Part shown: piece after piece, positions 42,962 through 51,066 of the stretch
Position numbering within the stretch: the first letter of the stretch is position 1
Layout of the letters: each line of letters begins with the position of its first letter
Assembly: GCA_963663135.2 (NCBI GenBank)
Contig: CAXXRM010000005.1
Location: 248,001 to 312,000 of the forward strand
Direction: 5' to 3'
Source: Io17-Chloro-G2 sp963663135
Lineage (GTDB): Bacteria > Chloroflexota > Dehalococcoidia > Lucifugimonadales > UBA3495
DNA: 64,000 nt
Notes under the pieces: model-generated
What the model saw: the letters and a program-made list of their open reading frames with translations, nothing else
What the model was told of the DNA's origin: nothing
Database searches by the model: none
Made by a program: the position numbers and the translations under genes

Positions 42962-43108
42962 ACCGCGTCTACGCTCTTGGGGCTGGCACGGAGTTGGCGT
43001 GGGGCCAGACCAAGTCAACCGGGGAACCGGCGGCCCACCCGCCGGGTCGACGCGTCGGCCGCTGGTTCCCGGTCGGTTCCTGCGCCGGTTGTGTCCTGGT
43101 CTTGACGA

Positions 43109-43741
43109 TTATCCCGCATCCTGGATGATCTCGATGGTGTTGATGATCACCTCGGAGAGGGGGCGGTTTGCGCCGGCAGTGGGCACTATGGAAATAGCAT
43201 CGGCCACGTCTTGCCCATCGGTGACCTTGCCGAAAATGGTGTGCCCTCCGGTCAGATGCGGGGTTGGCGCCACCGTGATGAAGAACTGGCTGCCGTTGGT
43301 GTTGGGCCCGGCATTCGCCATAGCCAGGGTGCCGGGAGAGTCAAACGACAGATTGGGCGATATCTCATCATCGAATTGATAGCCGGGACCGCCGCCGCCG
43401 GTGCCGGTTGGGTCGCCGCCCTGGATCATAAATTCAGGGATAACCCGGTGGAATATCACGCCGTTGTAAAACCCTTTTTCAGCCAGGGTAATAAAATTAT
43501 TCACGGTCTGGGGTGCTTCTTCGGCGTAAAGCTCCACGGTGATGGTCCCTTGATTGGTGTTGATCAGTGCGGTATAAGATGTTGATTCCGCTGTGGTTGA
43601 GGTGGCGGGTCCGCTGGAAATCCCGGTTGTCTCCATGGCTGCGGTTGGCGATGGCCCCGGTGGTTCCGGTGTGGGTTGCAACACGCATCCTGCCAGGACG
43701 ACGGCGATGAATAAAGTGAGTACGGGGAGTAACCGGAGCAT
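43109..43741 (-). CDS. Lipoprotein cyclophilin-type peptidyl-prolyl isomerase
   Basis: The 210-residue protein starts with a lipoprotein signal peptide ending VVLAGC (lipid-modified Cys near residue 19), then a Pro/Ser/Thr-rich linker of about 35 residues, then a cyclophilin domain. Key parts are GVIFHRVIPEFMIQGGDP, NTNGSQFFI and HTIFGKVTDG. It probably assists folding of exported proteins on the outer face of the membrane. The active-site Arg in FHRV is present. Confidence 0.94.
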   Translation of the reverse strand: MLRLLPVLTLFIAVVLAGCVLQPTPEPPGPSPTAAMETTGISSGPATSTTAESTSYTALINTNQGTITVELYAEEAPQTVNNFITLAEKGFYNGVIFHRVIPEFMIQGGDPTGTGGGGPGYQFDDEISPNLSFDSPGTLAMANAGPNTNGSQFFITVAPTPHLTGGHTIFGKVTDGQDVADAISIVPTAGANRPLSEVIINTIEIIQDAG

Positions 43742-44026
43742 TCGTAATCCTCTTGTTGGTTAAGTGTGGGCCCCCGGACCAATCCGGGCAGGCCGCCAAC
43801 CCGAACAATTATAGGGCAATCACGGCGTAAAACGCACAGGGCGATCACAGTGTATAACGCAAGAAATCCGCGGCGCGGATTCCTCGGCTTTCGTCCGGCG
43901 GGGCTTGAGCCGGACGAAAGTGGGATATGAGTGGGATATGTCGGTCATGGCCCCACTCGTTCTTCCGACCACACCGGCTCCACCGAAAGGCCCCACGCCA
44001 ATTGGCCGGGCGTCGCCTCTCTTGGT
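43742..44026. repeat. Intergenic cluster of repeats and perfect hairpins
   Basis: Holds an imperfect 25-bp tandem duplication (43813-43837 and 43838-43862). A 7-bp perfect hairpin AATCCGC/GCGGATT lies at 43865-43881. A 12-bp perfect hairpin CTTTCGTCCGGC/GCCGGACGAAAG lies at 43888-43920, followed by a doubled GTGGGATATGA. On the minus strand TATAAT (43813-43808) may be the -10 box of the cyclophilin gene. No gene is seen. Confidence 0.7.
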
Positions 44027-45442
44027 TTACCTGGGAGGAACATTATCCGTATCGTCCATTGCCGGCGGCGCCCAGTCGCCTTCCCACGAACCTTCCGCAG
44101 GCGCCGGCCCCCTTACCCGCCGGTACACGGACCGTATGCCAAGAGTCAGGAAAACCAGCAACACCAGGCCGCCGAAACCCCAGACATCCAGGTAGAGGAA
44201 TGGCGAAGGTTTGGCATTGACCCTGGGCTCGGGAGCCTGCGGCCCCTCGGCCTTGACGGCCCACAGGGCTTCCAGGCCATCGGTGTCAAACCCATAGACC
44301 TGCATCAGGGCCTCATCCACCTGCCGGCCCAGTCGCAACTGCTCCAGAAAACGTTGGAAAGCAGGGGCGCCCTGGTGGTTGATCAGGAACCCCACCACAC
44401 TTTCCGACTTCAGGTAGAAAAGCCCAATGTGCGAGGGTGTCCCGGGTACCCTGGACATTGACCTGATGGGCAACCCGCGGTCTCGCAGCCCGCTGCTGCC
44501 ATAGGGCACTGAACCCGGTTCCATGTAGCTGGCGAATCCCTCGTTCAGCCAGGCCGGCAGATTCACCGCCCGAGGTCCCAAAGCCTGGTGAAGCAGTAAA
44601 TGGGCCGTCTCATGCGTTATTAGGCGGGGGTCCAGTCCCACGCCGACGAATATGCCGTAGGAAGAGAAAGCGAATCCCTGAAAAACACCGGCCTCTGAGA
44701 TTGTCTCACTCTGGAAGGGAAACGCTTTCCGGGTTTCATCGCGGTTGTTGTAAATGACTCCTTGGAGCGGGACTTCCGGGGTGACCTGAAGCAGGTCTGT
44801 CAGTTCCTCCAACGCCCCGTCCACCTGGTCCTTGACCTTCGAAACCCGGGAAGCCGGCAGGTCGTGATAATTCAAGACCAGCGGCCCAATCCGAGTCTGC
44901 TCCCACTGGAAACGGTCGTCGTTGAACTCCAGCACAGAGGGACTGGTCTTCAGAACATTCCCGGCAGCGTCTTGAATTACATAATAATATTCCAGCCGCG
45001 TGCCCGGAGGCAGGTAGCTGTCACCGGTGGTATTGACCTGAAGGTTCGCCGTGGTCCGATTTCCGGATTCAGGGACCGGTTTAAAAGATGGATAAGCGTA
45101 AATCCAGGACCGGGCGCCCAGGGGGCGAAAGAACAGGCGCACCTTGGTTATTGCAGAGGTAGATTCAATGGTCAAGCCGAAATCCACCGCATCCGGGAAC
45201 TTGACCAGCGGTTCTTCCCGGACCACCTGAATGTCTTCATCGGTGGCAAAGGCAGGCTGCGCCCCAAATCCCAGGACCAAAACCAGCGCTGCCACTGCCA
45301 GTCCCACTCCCAAGCCCATTCCCAAGCCCATTCCCAAGCCCATTCCCAAGCCCATTCCCAAGCGTAGTAGACGGCGGGGCCGGACCGGCCTCGAACATCC
45401 CATGGGATTGCGAGAATTGTTGCCGACCGGTGTGGACATCAT
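44027..45442 (-). CDS. Membrane-anchored peptidase MA-like metalloprotease
   Basis: The 471-residue protein has an unusual signal peptide made of repeated GMGL units (residues about 28-46), an N-terminal beta-sandwich domain of about 130 residues, and a peptidase-MA-like domain with LITHETAHLLLHQ (HExxH-like, HETAH) and the downstream Glu region WLNEGFASYMEPG. A C-terminal membrane helix (LYLDVWGFGGLVLLVFLTLG) is followed by a charged tail. It probably works outside the cell membrane. The repeat in the signal peptide is encoded by a 12-bp tandem array. Upstream Met codons make the exact start uncertain. Confidence 0.8.
   Translation of the reverse strand: MMSTPVGNNSRNPMGCSRPVRPRRLLRLGMGLGMGLGMGLGMGLGVGLAVAALVLVLGFGAQPAFATDEDIQVVREEPLVKFPDAVDFGLTIESTSAITKVRLFFRPLGARSWIYAYPSFKPVPESGNRTTANLQVNTTGDSYLPPGTRLEYYYVIQDAAGNVLKTSPSVLEFNDDRFQWEQTRIGPLVLNYHDLPASRVSKVKDQVDGALEELTDLLQVTPEVPLQGVIYNNRDETRKAFPFQSETISEAGVFQGFAFSSYGIFVGVGLDPRLITHETAHLLLHQALGPRAVNLPAWLNEGFASYMEPGSVPYGSSGLRDRGLPIRSMSRVPGTPSHIGLFYLKSESVVGFLINHQGAPAFQRFLEQLRLGRQVDEALMQVYGFDTDGLEALWAVKAEGPQAPEPRVNAKPSPFLYLDVWGFGGLVLLVFLTLGIRSVYRRVRGPAPAEGSWEGDWAPPAMDDTDNVPPR
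45303..45362. repeat. Five tandem 12-bp repeats coding for GMGL units of a signal peptide
   Basis: CCCACTCCCAAG at 45303-45314 is followed by four exact copies of CCCATTCCCAAG up to 45362. On the minus strand they encode the hydrophobic core of the signal sequence of the peptidase-MA-like protein. The 12-bp period preserves the frame, so copy-number change would only lengthen or shorten the membrane segment by four residues. Confidence 0.95.
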
Positions 45443-45686
45443 TTGGCCTGCCGATCTGCACGCGTCAGGCTTTACCAGCGAGTGAGGGAGGACGCGCCCC
45501 TGAATGTCGTGCGGAGCTTCAGCTAATTATAACCCCATTAGAGATTACATAACATGAAGGCCTATAGGATTGGGCCTTCTCCCCCTGGCACCGGTTTAAC
45601 CGGTTAGCCATGCCCTTGATCATCGCTCTCCCCCTGCCCTTCTCCAAAATTCTGACCCGGGGTCTTTCAATTGTCGTTAAATCCTC

Positions 45687-45720
45687 CCGTCACTCTTGCC
45701 GTAGCGGGAATCCAGAGGCC
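45687..45720 (+). repeat. REP-like repeat, copy 1
   Basis: Matches the pattern GTCATTCTCGCCGCAGCGGG followed by AATCCAGAGCCC, with four or so changes. Similar palindromic GTCATTCCCGC...GCGGGAATCCAG repeats are widespread REP/Correia-type elements in bacteria. Confidence 0.75.
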
Positions 45721-45735
45721 CTTTTGTCCCCTACT

Positions 45736-45770
45736 CCCGTCATTCTCGCCACAGCGGGAATCCAGAGCCC
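45736..45770 (+). repeat. REP-like repeat, copy 2
   Basis: Same repeat as copy 1, 50 bp downstream in the same orientation, differing from the copy at 47687 at a single inner base (ACAGC instead of GCAGC). Confidence 0.8.
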
Positions 45771-45876
45771 TTTCTCCCATCCAACCTGATGCGGGTCTGC
45801 AGGAATGGTCCAAATGGGACGTCGGCCTGTCCACCCGGCGCGTCTTAGTTGGCATAACCGTCTTGGCACATGATTA

Positions 45877-45908
45877 GGGCTCTGGATTCCCGCTGCGGCG
45901 AGAATGAC
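45877..45908 (-). repeat. REP-like repeat, copy 3 (inverted)
   Basis: Exact reverse complement of the core of the copy at 47687. With copies 1 and 2 it can fold into a large stem enclosing about 100-150 nt, as in REP pairs (BIME-like). Confidence 0.85.
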
Positions 45909-45948
45909 AGGGGACAATTGAAATGCCCAAAATTCTGACCGGCCCAGG

Positions 45949-45978
45949 TTGAATACACGCACAAAAGTTCTATATAAT
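45949..45978 (+). promoter_or_regulatory. Promoter of the ImuB-DUF6504-DnaE2 cassette
   Basis: TTGAAT (45949-45954), an 18-bp spacer and TATAAT (45973-45978) form a good promoter with a leader of about 178 nt before the first gene. I looked for a LexA box of the GAAC-N4-GTTC type and saw none. Confidence 0.65.
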
Positions 45979-46162
45979 CCCAGCCCGGCCTGAGGCGTGG
46001 CTGGACACCGGCGCAATGACGTTTTTCTACGTCTCCACCGCGCCAGCCTTCGCCCCTCCCCGGTGGATGAAGTCTCCGCAGCGGGAAAGTTTGTGAAACA
46101 GCCGGGACAGAAAGAGAGATCACCGCTTTTATCCGGACATTGGAAGCCAACGCTGCCCGCCG

Positions 46163-47353
46163 ATGACTGATCGCCTGATCGCCTGCATGCTGGTTACTCA
46201 CCTTCCCGTGAAGGCCGAGCTTATACGGTATCCCGAACTCCGGGGGAAACCCGTGGTGGTAACGGAAAGCTATGGCTCCAAGCAACTGGTGCTGGATAGC
46301 TCTGCGCAGGCTGTGGGAGTCGCCTCCGGCATGTCTCTCCAGGAAGCCATGTCCCGTTGTAAGGATGCGGCGCTGCTTCAGGCGGATACGTCCCATTATC
46401 AATTGGTTTTTGACAGCTTGATCGAGGCGTTGGAATCCAGGAGCCCTATTGTAGAAAAGGGAGAGTTGGGTTGCGCCTACGTGGACCTGCGGGGCTTGGA
46501 TGAAATGTACGGAGGCGAGGCCCGGCTTATTGCCACGTTGCTCCAGGCGGTCCCCCACTGGTTCAATCCTCGCATCGGCGTGGCTGCGGGCAAGTTTCCG
46601 GCCTACGTCGCTGCGGTGACCAGCAACGGCGGCCGGGCCACCAAGGCTCCGGATAACGCAGCCGAATTCCTGCAGGGGTTTCCCGTAGACCTGTTGCCCC
46701 TCTCCCGGGACGGCAAGACTCGGCTGCACCGCTTCGGCCTGCACACCCTGGGCCAGTTGGCGTCGCTGTCGGTGGGTGCGGCGCAAGCTCAGCTGAAATC
46801 CGAAGGGAGGAAGGCCTGGGAGCTGGCCAACGGCATCGACCATAGCCCCCTGGCGCCCCATCAGCGGGAAGAGGTGGTCCAGGAGTTCCTTACTTTCCCT
46901 TCTCCCACCATCACCCGCGATGCCGTGCTGACGGCGGTGGAAGCCTTGCTGGGCAGGGCCTTCGCCCGGCCGGAAGTCAGGGGCAAGTATGCCCGCATCG
47001 CTGGCATTGAAAGCCAGATATTGCGACGTCCTCCCTGGACTAGACGCTTTGCCTTTAAGAATGCAGTGGGCAGCAAGGAGAAGGCCCTTTTCATTCTGAA
47101 GGGGCGTCTGGATGCCGTGGAGCTGCCCGGCCCACTGGAAGACATGCGGTTGACCCTGGCCGGGTTTACCGGCGAGTCGGGCATCCAGTCCAGCCTTTTT
47201 TCCGATGTACGCAAGAAGGAGCAGCTCAGGGAGATGATGCGGCAGTTGGAAGCCTTGCTGGGCTGCCGTCCGCCCATATACCAGATGAGGGATGTAGAGC
47301 AATGGTCAAGAATTCCCGAACGGCGCCAGGCGTTGGTCCCATTCGACCCCTGA
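46163..47353 (+). CDS. ImuB-like Y-family DNA polymerase homologue (catalytically degenerate)
   Basis: The 396-residue protein has the Y-family layout (palm, fingers, thumb, little finger) but lacks the catalytic acids: the first motif reads RLIACMLVTHLPVKAEL with no Asp, and the SIDEAYLD motif is replaced by CAYVDLRGLDEMYGGEAR. This pattern is that of ImuB, an inactive scaffold that links DnaE2 to the sliding clamp. A beta-clamp motif QSSLF is visible at residues 342-346. Downstream genes are a DUF6504-like protein and DnaE2, the usual partners. No imuA is seen. Confidence 0.87.
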   Translation: MTDRLIACMLVTHLPVKAELIRYPELRGKPVVVTESYGSKQLVLDSSAQAVGVASGMSLQEAMSRCKDAALLQADTSHYQLVFDSLIEALESRSPIVEKGELGCAYVDLRGLDEMYGGEARLIATLLQAVPHWFNPRIGVAAGKFPAYVAAVTSNGGRATKAPDNAAEFLQGFPVDLLPLSRDGKTRLHRFGLHTLGQLASLSVGAAQAQLKSEGRKAWELANGIDHSPLAPHQREEVVQEFLTFPSPTITRDAVLTAVEALLGRAFARPEVRGKYARIAGIESQILRRPPWTRRFAFKNAVGSKEKALFILKGRLDAVELPGPLEDMRLTLAGFTGESGIQSSLFSDVRKKEQLREMMRQLEALLGCRPPIYQMRDVEQWSRIPERRQALVPFDP

Positions 47354-47361
47354 ACCTACCC

Positions 47362-47589
47362 ATGCCCATATCAGTGGAGGAAGACCCCCACCATAGACCC
47401 GTGGTCCTGGACCAGAAGGGCCGGAGAGTCAAAGTGGACTCGGTAGAGGACCTATGGCAGATCGACGAAGAGTGGTGGCGGGATACCCCCATCGTCAGGA
47501 CCTACTATGAGCTAACCGTTCAGGGCGGCCGGCGCATCATCGTCTTTCGCGACCAGGCTGACGGACGTTGGTACCGGCAAGGTGGATAG
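47362..47589 (+). CDS. DUF6504-like small protein of the mutagenesis cassette
   Basis: The product (75 residues from ATG 47362, or 95 from ATG 47302 overlapping imuB) reads KGRRVKVDSVEDLWQIDEEW, then WWRDTPIVRTYYELTVQGGR and ends RDQADGRWYRQGG. Short proteins of this pattern are commonly encoded between imuB-like and dnaE2-like genes in Actinobacteria and Chloroflexota and are listed as DUF6504; the name is from memory. Its function is unknown but it may assist the mutasome. The start is uncertain. Confidence 0.78.
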   Translation: MPISVEEDPHHRPVVLDQKGRRVKVDSVEDLWQIDEEWWRDTPIVRTYYELTVQGGRRIIVFRDQADGRWYRQGG

Positions 47590-47686
47590 GGCAAAAGGGG
47601 CTAGGGCAAGCGCATTCTAATGTGACGGGCTAACCTTGCATCCAAAGTGATGCCTGATCGCCCTTTATCCGACCGCGCCCGCCTCC

Positions 47687-47719
47687 GGTCATTCTCGCCG
47701 CAGCGGGAATCCAGAGCCC
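47687..47719 (+). repeat. REP-like repeat, copy 4
   Basis: Clean copy of the repeat family present at 45687, 45736 and 45877. Immediately after, a 15-bp direct repeat ((C)CAACACNGTTATGG, about 47731-47760) is found. Confidence 0.85.
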
Positions 47720-47868
47720 TGACTATGCGCCAACACGGTTATGGCCAACACAGTTATGGCAACGAAGCTGCGGCGAGAAATACGTTGGGATTTAATGACA
47801 ACTGAAAGACCCTGAACAACTAACCGCAAATACTTTAAATGAAGTGATGAGTGATGGGAGGTGGTGAA

Positions 47869-47880
47869 ATGAGCAAATAA
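47869..47880 (+). CDS. Three-codon mini-ORF (Met-Ser-Lys) in front of dnaE2
   Basis: GGGAGG at 47856-47861 is perfectly placed for ATG 47869, which opens a frame of only three codons ending in TAA at 47878-47880. The GTG of dnaE2 follows 3 nt later, too far from the Shine-Dalgarno for direct initiation. I infer that DnaE2 is made by reinitiation after the mini-ORF. Confidence 0.5.
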   Translation: MSK

Positions 47881-47883
47881 ATC

Positions 47884-50800
47884 GTGAATATTTCCTACGC
47901 GGAACTGCACTGTCACACCAACTATTCCTTCCAGGAGGGGGCTTCCTCGGTAGAGGAACTGGTGGTGCGCTCCAAGGAACTGGGTCACCGGGCCCTGGCT
48001 GTTACCGACCACGACAACCTTTGCGGCGCCATGCACTTTGCCCAGGTGGCCCGCAGTGTGGGGGTCCAGGCGATCATCGGCGCCGAGGTGACCCTGAAAG
48101 ACGGCTCCCACTTGACTCTGCTGGCCGAAACCCGGCAGGGTTACCGAAACCTGTCTCAGCTAATTTCTTACTCCTACATCTTCGGGGAGCGCCGCAATCC
48201 GGCTTTGGACCCCAAGCATCTTGCTCCGATGACCGAGGGTTTAATTCTGCTCACCGGTTGCCGTAAGGGGTGTCTATCCAGCCTTTTATGCCAGGGGCGG
48301 CAGCGTGAAGCCCTGGACCAGCTGAGGGAATACCTGGACTGGTTCGGCGCGTCCAACGTCTTTGTGGAATTGCAGCAAAACCTGGTCCAGGGAGACACCC
48401 GCCGCAACTGGCAGTTGGCGCGGCTGGCCCGAGAAGCGGGCGCGGGGGTGGTTGCCACCAACAACGTTCACTACCACGCGCCGGACCGGCACCGCCTTCA
48501 GGATGCCCTGGTGTCCATCCAACATAACCTTAGTTTGGATGAATCCCACCGGGAGCGCCGCGCCAACGGCCAGTTTTACCTCAAGTCTGCCGGGGAAATG
48601 GCCGCACTGTTCGAGAGTTGCCCGGAGGCCATTGAAAGCACCGTGGCCATTGCCGGCAGATGCACTTTCGACCTCACCAAAGACCTGGGTTACGAATTTC
48701 CCGAGTATCCGACTCCCCAGGGCTTTACCCCGCAGACTTACCTGGAACACCTGTGTCGCGAGGCTGCCCAGCGCCGCTACGGGAGCGTTGGGGGGAAGGT
48801 CAAAGCTCGGCTTGACGAAGAGTTTCGGCTGATCCGGAAGCATAACCTGGCCGGCTTCATGCTGATTTACTATGAAATCATCCAGATGGCCCGGGAGATC
48901 ATGATTGAGCTGGGCTTGAGCGATGTTGAAATACCCCTGGAAGAGCGCCCGCCGGGCCGGGGCCGGGGCTCGTCGGTGGCCATGCTCGTGGGTTACCTCA
49001 TCGGCCTCTCACACATCGATCCCTTGAAATACAACCTGTCCCTGGACCGGTTTCTGTCCGACGATATGGAGGCAACGCTCGACATTGATCTGGATTTCCC
49101 CCGGAATATCCGGGAAGAGCTGATCAAACGAGTGCATAAAAAATGGGGCTGGGACCACGCCGCCCTGACCGGCATGATCTCCACCTACAAGATCAAGGGC
49201 GCCATACGCGACTTGGGTAAGGCTTTGGGTCTGCCTTTCCAGGACGTGGACAAGCTGGCTAAAAGGGTGGACGGCCATCACGGCGGGGAACTGCGCTCAG
49301 AAATGCTACGGCTGCCGGAATTTCGGGACAAGGTGGGGTCCCCGGCCTGGAGTCACCTCATTGACCTGGCCTCCCAGTTGGACGGCTTTCCCAAGTACCT
49401 GGCACAACACCCTGGCGGCATGATTATCAGCTCTGCGCCCCTCATAGAAATGACGCCGGTGCAACAGAGCGCCATTGAAGAGAGGTACGTTTGTCACTGG
49501 GATAAGGACAGCATAGACCAGGGCGGATTCGTCAAAATCGACTTCCTGGCCCTGGGCGCTTTGTCTCAAATGCAAGACACCCTGCTGCTCATTGAAGAAC
49601 GCACCGGCCGCTACATCGACCTGAGTCGGGTCGATTTCGACGACCAGGCAGTGTACGAGATGATGCACCGGGCCGATACCGTTGGGATATTCCAGGTGGA
49701 ATCCGCCGCCCAGATGCAGACGGTCCCCCGTATTAAGCCGAGAAATCTCACCGACATGGCCTATGAAGTGGGGGCGGTGCGTCCCGGTGTGGGAGTCAAC
49801 GACGGCGTCACTCAGTTCATCCAACGCCGGTCCGCGGGCATCCCCTGGCGCTACGACCACCCCCTGGAGCAGCGGGCTCTGGAGCGCACCCTGGGCATCA
49901 TCCTGTTTCAGGACCAGGTGAACCACGTGGCGATGGACGTGGCGGGCTTCACTGCGGTTGAGGCCGACCAGCTAAGGCGCTCCTTCACCCGGAGAAACAA
50001 TCAAACGCTGATCGATTTCTACCGTGAGAAGTTCCTCCGGGGCGCTGCCGGAAAGGGTGTCCCCCAGGAGGCGGCTGAAAAGATTTTTATGAAGTTCAAC
50101 GGCCACTACATGTTTCCCGAGTCCCATGCTTTCGCCTTTGGGGCCACCGCTTATCACATGGCTTGGCTCAAATACTACTATCCCCTGGAGTTTTTCGTCG
50201 CTATCTTCAACCAGCAGCCCATGGGGTTCTATAACCTGGAAACCCTGAAGGAAGATGCCAAGCGTCATGGCGTTGCCGTGCTCAACCCCGACATCAACGC
50301 CAGCAGGGAAAAGTGCGTCATCAAGGACGAATCCCTGTTGCTTGGGTTTTTGCAGGTGCTGGGCTTGGGGGGAGCCGGCGCCGCCTCAATCACCGGGGCC
50401 AGGGACGCGGGAGGCCCCTTTGTCAGCCTGGCCGACGCCATGGAACGCACCCGGTTGCAGCGGGAAGCCATCGAAAACCTGGTCAACGCCGGCGCTTTCG
50501 ACTCCTTGGTCTCAGACCGGCGCAGTGCTTTGTGGGAGGTGGGACTGCGCTACCGACCAGGGGGCTACCAGCAGCCTTTGCCCCTGCCCGTGGAGCAGGA
50601 CATGGCCGACCTGCCCGCGCAGAGCCCCTGGGAGGCCATGGCCGGGGAGTATCGCACCATGGGCCTTTATCCCCAGGGCCACCTGATGGCCATGTTGAGG
50701 GACCACCTTCCCCCGGGAGTCTCCACCAGCCAGGATGTGCTGCAACTGCCTGACGGCGCCGAGGTTACCGTGGCCGGGCTGGTTATACGCCGCCAACGCC

Positions 50801-51024
50801 CCCTGGCCAAGGCGGTGTTCGTTACCCTGGAGGACGAATTCGGCCACACTCCACTGGTGTTGTGGCCCCAGGTTTATGAAAAATACCGGCTAACACTGCG
50901 GGAGCCGGCGCTGATAATCCGTGGTGAGGTCTCGCGCCGGGACGGCACCATGAACATCGTGGCCAAGCACGTGGCAAGCGCCAGGACCCTTAAACACCTG
51001 CCCAAAGCCAAAGATTGGAGATAG
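47884..51024 (+). CDS. dnaE2: Error-prone DNA polymerase III alpha subunit, DnaE2 type
   Basis: The 1046-residue polymerase has an N-terminal PHP domain (YAELHCHTNYSFQEGASSVE, ALAVTDHDNL), the C-family catalytic acids (DIDLDFP at residues 400-406, Asp553 in VKIDFLALG), fingers, helix-hairpin-helix and an OB fold near residues 955-1040. It is shorter than DnaE1 and the best fit is the DnaE2/error-prone group that works with ImuB in translesion synthesis. The frame is closed by a stop 6 nt before GTG 47884, so that start is effectively fixed. Confidence 0.92.
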   Translation: MNISYAELHCHTNYSFQEGASSVEELVVRSKELGHRALAVTDHDNLCGAMHFAQVARSVGVQAIIGAEVTLKDGSHLTLLAETRQGYRNLSQLISYSYIFGERRNPALDPKHLAPMTEGLILLTGCRKGCLSSLLCQGRQREALDQLREYLDWFGASNVFVELQQNLVQGDTRRNWQLARLAREAGAGVVATNNVHYHAPDRHRLQDALVSIQHNLSLDESHRERRANGQFYLKSAGEMAALFESCPEAIESTVAIAGRCTFDLTKDLGYEFPEYPTPQGFTPQTYLEHLCREAAQRRYGSVGGKVKARLDEEFRLIRKHNLAGFMLIYYEIIQMAREIMIELGLSDVEIPLEERPPGRGRGSSVAMLVGYLIGLSHIDPLKYNLSLDRFLSDDMEATLDIDLDFPRNIREELIKRVHKKWGWDHAALTGMISTYKIKGAIRDLGKALGLPFQDVDKLAKRVDGHHGGELRSEMLRLPEFRDKVGSPAWSHLIDLASQLDGFPKYLAQHPGGMIISSAPLIEMTPVQQSAIEERYVCHWDKDSIDQGGFVKIDFLALGALSQMQDTLLLIEERTGRYIDLSRVDFDDQAVYEMMHRADTVGIFQVESAAQMQTVPRIKPRNLTDMAYEVGAVRPGVGVNDGVTQFIQRRSAGIPWRYDHPLEQRALERTLGIILFQDQVNHVAMDVAGFTAVEADQLRRSFTRRNNQTLIDFYREKFLRGAAGKGVPQEAAEKIFMKFNGHYMFPESHAFAFGATAYHMAWLKYYYPLEFFVAIFNQQPMGFYNLETLKEDAKRHGVAVLNPDINASREKCVIKDESLLLGFLQVLGLGGAGAASITGARDAGGPFVSLADAMERTRLQREAIENLVNAGAFDSLVSDRRSALWEVGLRYRPGGYQQPLPLPVEQDMADLPAQSPWEAMAGEYRTMGLYPQGHLMAMLRDHLPPGVSTSQDVLQLPDGAEVTVAGLVIRRQRPLAKAVFVTLEDEFGHTPLVLWPQVYEKYRLTLREPALIIRGEVSRRDGTMNIVAKHVASARTLKHLPKAKDWR

Positions 51025-51066
51025 CCCCCGCAGGTTTCGGGCAAGTGGGATTCAGGCGGGCAAGCT

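Larger units (their letters stand above)
45443..46162. other. 720-bp non-coding stretch with REP-like repeats and the imuB promoter
   Basis: No gene. It contains three copies of a REP-like repeat (listed separately), a duplicated AAAATTCTGACC string (near 45650 and 45930), and a promoter at 45949-45978. The long minus-strand frame that covers part of it is the shadow of the imuB-like gene. Confidence 0.6.

Noticed and set aside
45845..47302. A 485-codon open frame on the minus strand opposite the ImuB-like gene.
   Set aside because: It is the shadow of a real plus-strand gene with good family motifs, has no motifs of its own, and runs into a REP-like repeat region.
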